From an uncultured beta proteobacterium (GTDB taxonomy: Bacteria; Pseudomonadota; Gammaproteobacteria; Burkholderiales; Burkholderiaceae), in assembly GCA_903835865.1 (NCBI GenBank), contig CAILON010000343.1, forward strand, positions 1 through 7,601: a DNA stretch of 7,601 nt. Direction: 5' to 3'. The notes below the pieces were generated by a model, which worked only from the letters and a program-made list of their open reading frames with translations, did no database searches and was not told the origin of the DNA. How positions within the stretch are numbered: the first letter of the stretch is position 1; each line of letters starts with the position of its first letter. Made by a program: the position numbers and the translations under genes. Shown here one piece after another: positions 1-6,730 of this stretch.

Positions 1-567
1 ACTGGGCTTGCTCGCTTCTAAACGGGTTTTGTACTTATCACGCTCACCGGTATCGTAAATACTATCCAATACACTACTCAGTGTGGAGCGAATGAAGTCT
101 TGGGAGATCTTGGCCCGATTCTCTGCCCAATCGGTCTCCATAATTCCCGTCGATGGCGAGTCAACGACTAACAAGAAGCCATTCTCTTGCCAAAAATCTT
201 TTACTTGGGGATAAAGCTCTGAAGCCGGCTTCTCAACAACCAACCAACGACGCTCACCATCACGCGCGATCCGCATACCGGGAATACCAGTCATCACGTT
301 AGAACGAAGCTGAGAAGATTTTTTCACAGCAGCGTTGTAGTCCGACATCGTGGCGGAGCCGTCTTGCACGATATAACGGCGATCTGCTTGTGATGTAATT
401 AAATCCGGGGGATACGCTAAGTTAGGACCACGAATAGCACCGCTACCCCGGTAGTCAACCGTATCGTTACTAGTAACCGACTTGCAAGCCGTTAATGCCC
501 CTAAGACAATCAAACAAACTGTCAGGATCGATAGGTATCGACGAAGAAATTGCACAAAATTCATCAT
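1..567 (-). CDS. bamC: Outer-membrane assembly lipoprotein BamC (partial, N-terminal 189 residues)
   Basis: The frame opens at an ATG-ATG pair (567-562) and stays open to the window edge, so the C-terminal part is missing. The N-terminus is a lipoprotein signal: two arginines at 9-10, a hydrophobic stretch from about residue 11, and a lipobox L25-T26-A27-C28 that puts the lipidated cysteine at 28. After it come a proline- and glycine-rich segment ([14 protein letters not shown]) and a folded region with [22 protein letters not shown] and [14 protein letters not shown] near residues 105-150. These resemble the first helix-grip domain of BamC (NlpB). BamC is an accessory lipoprotein of the BAM complex that inserts beta-barrel proteins into the outer membrane, and in E. 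coli its N-terminal region binds BamD. The start codon overlaps the dapA stop in ATGA, which suggests translational coupling. The family call is firm; its role here is inferred from homologues. Confidence 0.92.
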   Translation of the reverse strand, partial: MMNFVQFLRRYLSILTVCLIVLGALTACKSVTSNDTVDYRGSGAIRGPNLAYPPDLITSQADRRYIVQDGSATMSDYNAAVKKSSQLRSNVMTGIPGMRIARDGERRWLVVEKPASELYPQVKDFWQENGFLLVVDSPSTGIMETDWAENRAKISQDFIRSTLSSVLDSIYDTGERDKYKTRLEASKPS

Positions 568-1487
568 AGTAAGCCTGCCTGTTTTAATGCTGTCTTTAAG
601 GATTCACGCAATGGCTCACTTAAAGGAGTTAATGGCAGGCGAATGCCAGCTGTGATTTTGCCCATCTGATGCAATGCCCATTTAACTGGAATAGGATTAG
701 CTTCGATAAACATCGCTTTATGCACTGCAATTAATTTGTACTGAATCTCGCGTGTTTTTTGCACATCATCTGACATGGCAGCTACACACAACTCATGCAT
801 AAGACGTGGCGCCACATTCGCAGTGACCGAGATATTGCCCTTGCCACCCATGAGCATTAACATAGCAGCCGTTAGGTCATCGCCAGAAAAAACAGAAAAA
901 TCATGATGGCCTGCACGTTTGAGATCGGCCATCAATATGGTTCCGCGCTCAAGACTGCCAGTAGCATCCTTAATCGCAATGATGCCGGGGACCCCTGCAA
1001 GACGAACCACGGTATCACCTGCCATATCAGCAACGGTGCGACCTGGAACGTTATACAAAATCACTGGGAGGTCAACTGACTCTGCAATCTTTTTGAAATG
1101 GGCATACATGCCCTCTTGAGTTGGCTTGTTGTAATAAGGAACGACTTGCAAACTCGCATCTGCGCCGACTTTTTTAGCAAACTGAGTTAATTCAATAGCT
1201 TCTAAGGTGGAGTTACCACCCGTGCCCGCAATCACCGGAATTCTGCCGGCAATATGTTCTACGGTTGCTCGGATCAACTCACAATGCTCTTCTACCGAAA
1301 CTGTAGGGGATTCTCCACTTGTACCAACAATCACAATTCCATCGCTACCCTCGGTCACATGCCAGTCCAATAAAGCACGCAAACTGGGGTAATCTAAGCT
1401 GCCATCCTCAAGCATCGGCGTGACAATAGCCGGCATGCTGCCAGAAATGGGCTTTTTGCTACCTTTGGAATGGGCTGTATTTGTCAA
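564..1487 (-). CDS. dapA: 4-hydroxy-tetrahydrodipicolinate synthase (DapA)
   Basis: DapA condenses pyruvate with L-aspartate semialdehyde, the first committed step of the diaminopimelate/lysine pathway, in the cytoplasm. The 307-residue protein spans the whole TIM-barrel aldolase. Visible are the Schiff-base lysine K173 (IKDATG), Y145 and R150 in YNVPGRT, Y119 in PYYNKP, and T56-S57 in GTSGES. By alignment from memory to E. coli DapA these match K161, Y133, R138, Y107 and T44-T45, with a constant offset of 12. The C-terminus PIPVKWAL...GLL is also typical. The start is TTG (1487-1485) with no clear Shine-Dalgarno. The only early ATG is codon 18, which would remove the ISGS segment that matches FTGS at the E. 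coli N-terminus, so TTG is preferred though not certain. The stop overlaps bamC by four bases, and the methyltransferase gene ends 26 bases upstream. Confidence 0.96.
   Translation of the reverse strand: MTNTAHSKGSKKPISGSMPAIVTPMLEDGSLDYPSLRALLDWHVTEGSDGIVIVGTSGESPTVSVEEHCELIRATVEHIAGRIPVIAGTGGNSTLEAIELTQFAKKVGADASLQVVPYYNKPTQEGMYAHFKKIAESVDLPVILYNVPGRTVADMAGDTVVRLAGVPGIIAIKDATGSLERGTILMADLKRAGHHDFSVFSGDDLTAAMLMLMGGKGNISVTANVAPRLMHELCVAAMSDDVQKTREIQYKLIAVHKAMFIEANPIPVKWALHQMGKITAGIRLPLTPLSEPLRESLKTALKQAGLL
574..580 (-). promoter_or_regulatory. Probable ribosome binding site of bamC inside the dapA 3' end
   Basis: On the minus strand AGGCAGG lies within the last codons of dapA, and its second AGG is six bases before the first bamC ATG. 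It is a partial Shine-Dalgarno match at normal spacing. It favours the first ATG (567-565) of the ATG-ATG pair, although the second start would also be tolerated. Confidence 0.45.
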
Positions 1488-1513
1488 CGAATGTATACCG
1501 ATTTTTAACTGTC

Positions 1514-2077
1514 TTAACCCTGAAATTGTAACGGAATGTACCCTTTTAGATCACCTTTTACGGCACAGATCCGCTGCATCATGGCTGGCTTGGGGCTATC
1601 AAGATAAATATCCTCATAAGCCAACACTTTGAGGCCATGCCTAGAGGCTAAAGCCAGCAATTCCCCTGTTTTTAATAGGAAATTGGGGTTGGAGGGTTTG
1701 CCAAATACTTCGTTACCTTGGGCAAAAGTTTCATAAATAAGTACCCCGCCATCAGTCAGCATTTGGGGCAATTGGTCTAAATGTGGTCGGTACAGGTAAT
1801 TAGTCACCACAATCCCATCGAACAGACTACCAGTTAAGGGCCAGTCTTCCAACTCTAGATCAAGCTTTTGAGGGCTGATTCGAACATTCGTATTAGCCTC
1901 AATCAGACTCACATCCTGATCAACTGCGATGACTGAATAATTCAGGTTCGCCAGATACCGTGAGTGGCGACCCGCTCCACAAGCAAGATCCAATACCACT
2001 CCAGGATTTGCAATTAAAGGAGTAAAGCGCCTCACCCATGGTGAAGCCTCTAAATTTGCATCATGACTTACTGACAA
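1514..2077 (-). CDS. Small class I SAM-dependent methyltransferase, substrate unknown
   Basis: The 187-residue protein carries the Rossmann-fold SAM site: motif [10 protein letters not shown] at 28-36 followed by RHSRYLA, an acidic residue D53 after the second strand (VIAVDQD) that should bind the ribose hydroxyls, LDLELEDWP at 72-80, and a motif IV-like strand [12 protein letters not shown] at 87-98. Downstream, [18 protein letters not shown] and a GELL helix form a conserved-looking C-terminal half. I recognise this as a common proteobacterial soluble methyltransferase family but cannot name the substrate. There is no membrane segment or signal peptide. The only in-frame start near the trpS end is TTG (2077-2075), seven bases after AAGG; an upstream ATG is out of frame and soon meets a stop. 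The gene begins nine bases after trpS, so it is probably cotranscribed with it. Confidence 0.85.
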   Translation of the reverse strand: MSVSHDANLEASPWVRRFTPLIANPGVVLDLACGAGRHSRYLANLNYSVIAVDQDVSLIEANTNVRISPQKLDLELEDWPLTGSLFDGIVVTNYLYRPHLDQLPQMLTDGGVLIYETFAQGNEVFGKPSNPNFLLKTGELLALASRHGLKVLAYEDIYLDSPKPAMMQRICAVKGDLKGYIPLQFQG

Positions 2078-2084
2078 CTCATGG

Positions 2085-2089
2085 CCTTA
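2085..2089 (-). promoter_or_regulatory. Shine-Dalgarno supporting the TTG start of the methyltransferase
   Basis: TAAGG on the minus strand, whose TAA is also the trpS stop codon, ends seven bases before the TTG at 2077-2075. It is only two bases from the out-of-frame ATG at 2082-2080. The spacing therefore supports TTG as the real start. Confidence 0.5.
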
Positions 2090-3289
2090 ATCGTATGCAA
2101 GACCCATAGCTTCGCGGACCTCACGCATAGTTTCTTGGGCTACCTTACGAGCCTTGTCACAACCATCAGCAATGATGGAGCGCAATAAGCTAGGATCATC
2201 CAGATATTTTTGGGCACGCTCAAACATGGGTTGCTGCTCAGCCAAAATGGCATCTATCACCGGTTGCTTACATTCAAGGCAGCCAATCCCAGCAGACTTA
2301 CATTCTTTATCTACCCATTGCTTAGTTTCTTCATTGGAGTACACAGTATGCAATTGCCATACTGGGCAGCGTGCCGGATCACCAGCATCAGTCCTGCGCA
2401 CTCGCGCAGGATCAGTGGGCATTGTTCTAATCTTTTTGATGACTTCTTCTGGCTGCTCACGAATGCCAATCGTATTGCCATAAGACTTGGACATCTTCTG
2501 TCCATCGATTCCAGGCATGCGCGATGCTGCAGTCAGCAAGGCTTGTGGCTCAGGCAGAATAATCTTGCGAGATCCCTCTAAGAAGCCAAATAATCGCTCA
2601 CGATCGGCCATGGAAAGACTTTGCGCTTCTTGTAGCAAGGCTTTGGCCTGCTCTAAGGCCTCATCATCCCCGCGCTCTTGAAACGCCACGCGTAATTCTG
2701 CGTACATTTTGGCGCGCTTGCTACCCAATTTTTTCACGGCCTCTAAAGCCTTCTCTTCAAAACCAGGCTCACGTCCATATAAATAATTAAAGCGACGCGC
2801 TACTTCGCGTGTCATTTCCACATGGGGGACTTGATCCTCTCCCACAGGAACAAACTGTGCGCGATAAATCAAAATATCTGCAGCCTGCAAAAGGGGATAC
2901 CCTAAAAAGCCGTAGGTTTGCAGATCTTTTTCTTTTAATTTTTCAATCTGGTCCTTATAGGTGGGTACCCGCTCAAGCCAGCCCAATGGGGTTCCCATCG
3001 ATAGTAATAAGAAAAGTTCTGCATGCTCAGGAACCTTGCTTTGAATAAAAAGGGTTGCTTGGTTAGGATCAACGCCCGTTGCCAACCAATCGACCACCAT
3101 GTCCCACACGGACTGTTCAATCACATCGGGGGTTTCGTAATGCGTAGTTAAAGCATGCCAATCCGCCACAAAAAAGAAACAGGGATATTCTGATTGGAGG
3201 CGAACCCAATTTTTTAAAACACCATGATAGTGCCCCAGGTGCAAACTTCCTGTTGGGCGCATACCAGAGAGAACACGTTCAGCAAACAT
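2087..3289 (-). CDS. trpS: Tryptophan--tRNA ligase (TrpRS), long form with insertion
   Basis: A class I aminoacyl-tRNA synthetase that activates tryptophan with ATP and charges tRNA-Trp. Counting from the chosen ATG (400 residues), the HIGH-type motif is HLGH at 17-20 in RPTGSLHLGHYHG and KMSKS lies at 265-269. LGYPLLQAADIL and PVGEDQ, typical of the tryptophan pocket region, lie between. Near the C-terminus CKSAGIGCLECKQ carries three cysteines. E. coli TrpRS is 334 residues. The extra length is mostly one charged, helical-looking segment between LYGRE and LPEPQAL, about residues 172-244. The frame stays open upstream to a TTG at 3337, which would add 16 residues and overlap the PHP gene. 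I reject that because family proteins begin close to this methionine (MFAERVLSGMRPTG). The leader is A-rich (AAGAAAAAAAG) with only a weak Shine-Dalgarno. Confidence 0.96.
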   Translation of the reverse strand: MFAERVLSGMRPTGSLHLGHYHGVLKNWVRLQSEYPCFFFVADWHALTTHYETPDVIEQSVWDMVVDWLATGVDPNQATLFIQSKVPEHAELFLLLSMGTPLGWLERVPTYKDQIEKLKEKDLQTYGFLGYPLLQAADILIYRAQFVPVGEDQVPHVEMTREVARRFNYLYGREPGFEEKALEAVKKLGSKRAKMYAELRVAFQERGDDEALEQAKALLQEAQSLSMADRERLFGFLEGSRKIILPEPQALLTAASRMPGIDGQKMSKSYGNTIGIREQPEEVIKKIRTMPTDPARVRRTDAGDPARCPVWQLHTVYSNEETKQWVDKECKSAGIGCLECKQPVIDAILAEQQPMFERAQKYLDDPSLLRSIIADGCDKARKVAQETMREVREAMGLAYD

Positions 3290-3318
3290 CTTTTTTTCTT
3301 TATCTTTAACTATATGAA

Positions 3319-4167
3319 TTAATGAAACACGGACCAAACAGGCGTAAGGTGTTCGGGTAAAAGCGGTAATACACCTAAATCAGTATGACTTTCTGAAGGA
3401 TCATGAAAGTCAGAACCTCGCGAAGCTAAAAAACCATACTGCTGGGCAATTTTTCCATACTCTTGATACTGATCTGGAGTATGACTGCCAGTGATAACCT
3501 CTATTCCAAGGCCGCCGATATCTTTGAAGTGTTTATACAACTCATCCATCTGCATAGCATTAAAGTTATAGCGGCCCGGATGTGCAATCACTGCCACGCC
3601 ACCTGCCGCCTTAATCCATGCGACTGCATCATCTAGCTTAGCCCACACATGAGGAACATAGCCAGGCTTGTCTTCAACCAAATAATTTTTAAATACATGT
3701 TCCGTATCTTTACAAACACCTTGCTCCACTAAATACCGCGCAAAGTGAGTTCGTGAGATGAGATCATGATTGCCAGCGTAATGCAGTGCACCTTCGTATG
3801 CACCGGGTATTCCGACCTTTAACAATTGCTCTGCCATTAACTTAGCGCGATTTGCACGGCCTTCGCGAGTACGACGCAAGCCTTCAATAATGCCAACATG
3901 ATCAGCATCGATGCCTAAACCAACGATATGGATTGTTTGACCCATCCAAGTCACTGAAATTTCTACGCCGCCAAGATAGTCAATATTGAGCGCACTTGCA
4001 GCTGCTTTTGCACGCTGTTGACCGCCCAACTCATCATGATCGGTGAGTGCCCACAAGTACACACCATTTTGTTTGGCGCGTTCAGCCAATGCCTCTGGCG
4101 TTAAAGTGCCGTCAGAGACCACGGAGTGGCAATGCAAATCGGCATTCAGTGTTGAAAAAGAGCTCAT
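3319..4167 (-). CDS. PHP-domain phosphoesterase of the YciV/TrpH family (3',5'-nucleoside bisphosphate phosphatase / RNase AM type)
   Basis: The 282-residue cytoplasmic protein has the full metal-ligand set of a PHP domain: DLHCHS at 10-15 (D10, H12, H14), D19 in SDGTLTPEAL, TDHDE at 42-46, E69 in GVEIS, H80 in TIHIVGLG, R139 and H141 in ISRTHFAR, H196 in HPGRY, and D253 and H255 in GSDFH. This pattern fits the YciV/TrpH branch rather than polymerase PHP domains or histidinol phosphatase. Characterised members are Chromobacterium CV_1693, which removes the 3'-phosphate from 3',5'-bisphosphonucleotides, and E. coli YciV (RNase AM/Rnm), a 5'-to-3' exonuclease that trims rRNA 5' ends. Which activity dominates here cannot be told from sequence. 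The ATG start (4167-4165) follows the zapE stop by nine bases, with only a weak AGGG close to it. trpS follows after 29 bases. Confidence 0.9.
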   Translation of the reverse strand: MSSFSTLNADLHCHSVVSDGTLTPEALAERAKQNGVYLWALTDHDELGGQQRAKAAASALNIDYLGGVEISVTWMGQTIHIVGLGIDADHVGIIEGLRRTREGRANRAKLMAEQLLKVGIPGAYEGALHYAGNHDLISRTHFARYLVEQGVCKDTEHVFKNYLVEDKPGYVPHVWAKLDDAVAWIKAAGGVAVIAHPGRYNFNAMQMDELYKHFKDIGGLGIEVITGSHTPDQYQEYGKIAQQYGFLASRGSDFHDPSESHTDLGVLPLLPEHLTPVWSVFH

Positions 4168-4176
4168 GACCCTATT

Positions 4177-5280
4177 TTAGGTCAAGCTGGTGTCAATTAC
4201 CCGGCGAGGTGCATCCAGGTAGTCTCGAGACTGCATTTCAATCAAGCGGGATACGGTTCGGGAAAACTCACTGGTAATTTGGCCCTCGGTATATAAATCC
4301 GGGGATGGCACCTCGGCAGAGATGATTAATTTGATCTTATGGTCATATAAGACATCAATTAACCAAATAAAACGGCGGGCTTCATTCGTCATCCTGGGGG
4401 GCATATAAGGAACCCCAGACAAGATTACGGTATGAAACTGGTTAGCAATTTCTAGGTAGTCATTTTGTGATCGCGGACCACAACACAAGGTTTTAAAATC
4501 AAACCACACTACGCCATCTTCCATGCGTATAGGTCTTAATTGGCGCGATTCAATATACAAAATCGGACATACATTTTCATTTTGCTTACCAATCAACTTA
4601 TGGTACATCTGCAATAAGCGCCGATCAGTTTCCTCGTTCACCGGCGTTAAATAGGCTTCAACCTGCGCCATCTGAACACGGCGATAATCGTTACCAGCAT
4701 CCACATTTAATACATCTAGCTTTTCTTCGAGCAACTTAATTGCTGGCAATAAACGATCTCGATGAAGGCCGTTGGGATAAAGTTGGTCTGGACGATAATT
4801 TGAAGTCATCACAAATTGCACGCGGTCAGCAAATAAGGCGCTCAGTAAGCGATACAAAATCATGGCATCTGCGATGTCATTGATGTGAAATTCATCAAAA
4901 CAAATTAAACGGTAACGCTTTGCAATACGGTTAGATAGCTCATCTAGAGGGTCAGACAAGCCAGACAACTCATGTAATTCGCGATGGACTTCGCGCATGA
5001 ACTCGTGAAAATGAATGCGGATCTTTTTTTCTAATGGAGAGGCCGCATAAAAGCAGTCCATTAAAAAAGACTTACCGCGACCTACACCACCCCACAAATA
5101 CAAACCGCGGGGAAGTGTTGGCTTAAAAAGTTTTTTCTTGAGATTATTGCTGCGTATATCTTTGTAAGCAATCCACTCATCCTCGCACTGCTGAAGACGC
5201 TCAACAGCACGGAGCTGCGCGGAATCACTGTGATACCCGCGCGCCTTTAACTCTTGCTGGTAATACTCAATGGTTTTCAA
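4177..5280 (-). CDS. zapE: Cell division protein ZapE (AFG1-like P-loop ATPase)
   Basis: The 367-residue protein aligns along its length with E. coli ZapE (375 residues). It has Walker A GGVGRGKS at 64-71 preceded by RGLYLW, the family segment RIHFHEFMREVH at 88-99, Walker B LICFDEFHIND at 125-135, a sensor-1-like TSN at 159-161, NGLHRDRLLPAI at 170-181, and the C-terminal EARRFIWLIDVLYD and SAEVP segments. ZapE is a peripheral cytoplasmic ATPase that associates with the FtsZ ring during constriction in E. coli. The related mitochondrial Afg1/LACE1 acts in protein quality control, so a proteostasis role is also possible. The start must be TTG (5280-5278): the preceding codon is the lpdA stop, and no in-frame ATG occurs before the codon for M74, which lies past Walker A. 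No Shine-Dalgarno is evident, so translation probably depends on ribosomes finishing lpdA. Confidence 0.95.
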   Translation of the reverse strand: MKTIEYYQQELKARGYHSDSAQLRAVERLQQCEDEWIAYKDIRSNNLKKKLFKPTLPRGLYLWGGVGRGKSFLMDCFYAASPLEKKIRIHFHEFMREVHRELHELSGLSDPLDELSNRIAKRYRLICFDEFHINDIADAMILYRLLSALFADRVQFVMTSNYRPDQLYPNGLHRDRLLPAIKLLEEKLDVLNVDAGNDYRRVQMAQVEAYLTPVNEETDRRLLQMYHKLIGKQNENVCPILYIESRQLRPIRMEDGVVWFDFKTLCCGPRSQNDYLEIANQFHTVILSGVPYMPPRMTNEARRFIWLIDVLYDHKIKLIISAEVPSPDLYTEGQITSEFSRTVSRLIEMQSRDYLDAPRRVIDTSLT

Positions 5281-6717
5281 TTACATATTTAATGCACGTT
5301 GATCAGATGCTAATGCTGCCTCGCGCATCACTTCAGACAAACTTGGATGTGCGTGACAGATACGAGCAATATCTTCTGCTGCAGCTTTAAATTCCATTGC
5401 AACAGCTGCTTCTGCAATTAAATCTGATGCATTTGGACCAATGATATGAACACCAAGAATTTCGTCAGTCTTGGCATCAGCCAACACTTTTACAAACCCA
5501 TCGGCACGCCCCATGCCCAATGCACGACCATTCGCTGCAAATGGGAACTGACCTGCTTTATAAGCAATACCAGCTTCTTTCAGGGCTTGTTCGGTTTTAC
5601 CAACCCAGGCAATTTCAGGATCGGTATAGATGACCCAAGGAATACAGTTGTAATCAATATGCGGCTTCTGGCCAGCAATCACTTCAGCAACCAAAACACC
5701 TTCGTCTTCAGCTTTGTGAGCCAACATTGGACCACGCACTACGTCACCTACTGCATAAACACCAGATGCAGAAGTAGCGCAAGTATGGTCATCGATTGGA
5801 ATAAACCCGCGTTCATCAACCTTGAGGCCAATCTTGTCTAAACCTAATTTATCGGTATTGGGAACACGACCAACAGAAACAATCAAGCGATCGCATTCCA
5901 ATGTAGCCGCCTTACCAGCGCTATCAGTGTAATTAACCACTACACCCTTTTTATCCACCTTTACTTCACCGATCTTCACACCCATATTGATGTTCAAACC
6001 TTGCTTGGTGAAGAGTTTTAGCGCTTCCTTAGCAATACCCTGATCGCAAGCACCCAAGAATGTAGGCAATGCTTCAAGCACAGTAACTTCAGAACCGAGA
6101 CGACGCCATACAGAACCCAATTCCAGGCCAATAACACCTGCGCCAATCACACCCAACTTCTTGGGAATTGAATCGAATTTGAGAGCACCTTCGTTATCGC
6201 AAACCAAGATGTTATCCACTATCAGACCTGGCAAGTGACGCGCTTTAGAACCGGTAGCGATAATTACATTCTTGGCGGTAACTGTTTCTTTGTCTTTGCC
6301 ATCAATCTTCACTTGGTATCCGTCAGCACCCTTACCTTCGAATGAGGCATGACCTTTTAACAAGGTAATCTTATTTTTGCGGAATAAGAACTGAATACCA
6401 CTCGTCATTTTGGTAACGATGTCATCCTTACGTGCAACCATCTTTTTGGAATCAATGCTGACAGCGCCAACCTTGATGCCATGATCAGCAGCATGGTGAC
6501 CAATCTTCTCAAACTCCTCAGAAGAAGCCAACAATGCCTTAGATGGAATACAACCGACGTTTAAGCATGTACCGCCCAAACGTGGCTCACCTTTAGGATC
6601 ATCATAACTACTAGATTCAGCGCAGCCCACTTTAAAACCGAGTTGCGCCGCACGAATTGCGGCGATGTAACCACCAGGGCCACCACCAATTACGAGTACA
6701 TCAAAAGCTTGGCTCAT
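5281..6717 (-). CDS. lpdA: Dihydrolipoyl dehydrogenase (E3 of 2-oxoglutarate dehydrogenase)
   Basis: This flavoprotein reoxidises dihydrolipoyl groups on E2 and passes electrons through a disulfide and FAD to NAD+. The 478-residue protein is full length. In order it has the FAD-binding GGGPGGY at 11-17, the redox disulfide C51-C56 in [13 protein letters not shown], the ATG strand at 154-156, the NAD-binding [11 protein letters not shown] at 192-202, the second FAD motif GVYAVGD at 319-325, and the dimer-interface catalytic pair H457-E462 in HAHPSLSE. The loop before the disulfide ([11 protein letters not shown]) is longer than in E. coli Lpd, as in the E3 linked to 2-oxoglutarate dehydrogenase of pseudomonads and betaproteobacteria. 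Its position 12 bases after odhB assigns it to that complex, though it may also serve others. The ATG start has a good ribosome binding site. zapE starts on the base after its TAA. Confidence 0.97.
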   Translation of the reverse strand: MSQAFDVLVIGGGPGGYIAAIRAAQLGFKVGCAESSSYDDPKGEPRLGGTCLNVGCIPSKALLASSEEFEKIGHHAADHGIKVGAVSIDSKKMVARKDDIVTKMTSGIQFLFRKNKITLLKGHASFEGKGADGYQVKIDGKDKETVTAKNVIIATGSKARHLPGLIVDNILVCDNEGALKFDSIPKKLGVIGAGVIGLELGSVWRRLGSEVTVLEALPTFLGACDQGIAKEALKLFTKQGLNINMGVKIGEVKVDKKGVVVNYTDSAGKAATLECDRLIVSVGRVPNTDKLGLDKIGLKVDERGFIPIDDHTCATSASGVYAVGDVVRGPMLAHKAEDEGVLVAEVIAGQKPHIDYNCIPWVIYTDPEIAWVGKTEQALKEAGIAYKAGQFPFAANGRALGMGRADGFVKVLADAKTDEILGVHIIGPNASDLIAEAAVAMEFKAAAEDIARICHAHPSLSEVMREAALASDQRALNM

Positions 6718-6720
6718 GAT

Positions 6721-6730
6721 CTTCCCTTCT
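6721..6730 (-). promoter_or_regulatory. Ribosome binding site of lpdA
   Basis: The minus strand reads AGAAGGGAAG in the odhB-lpdA gap. It is a purine-rich Shine-Dalgarno whose GGG ends six bases before the lpdA ATG (6717-6715). It is the strongest such site in the window and contrasts with the weak or absent sites before zapE, trpS and dapA. Confidence 0.7.

Noticed and set aside
1482..1487. TTGACA at the dapA start read as a -35 box
   Set aside because: No acceptable -10 hexamer follows at 16-18 bases, and the sequence is accounted for by the start codon and the second codon.
1514..1545. GTTACA as a -35 with an A-rich -10 before dapA
   Set aside because: The only hexamers at 17-18 bases (GTTAAA, TTAAAA) match the consensus at about three of six positions, too weak to call.
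919..1632. Plus-strand open frames of 61 to 70 codons opposite dapA and the methyltransferase end
   Set aside because: They are shadows of conserved coding sequence. The one at 1420-1632 spans the dapA upstream gap but its product shows no family features.
2154..2681. Several overlapping plus-strand open frames opposite trpS (64 to 123 codons)
   Set aside because: They are antisense to conserved TrpS sequence including the KMSKS region, overlap one another, and show no recognisable motif.
3290..3337. N-terminal extension of trpS from a TTG at 3337
   Set aside because: The extra 16 residues (VRVSLIHIVKDKEKK type) overlap the end of the PHP gene and do not fit the TrpRS N-terminus, which begins near the ATG at 3289.
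5446..5841. 131-codon plus-strand open frame opposite lpdA
   Set aside because: It lies wholly antisense to conserved lpdA coding sequence, and its translation is low-complexity and resembles no protein family I know.
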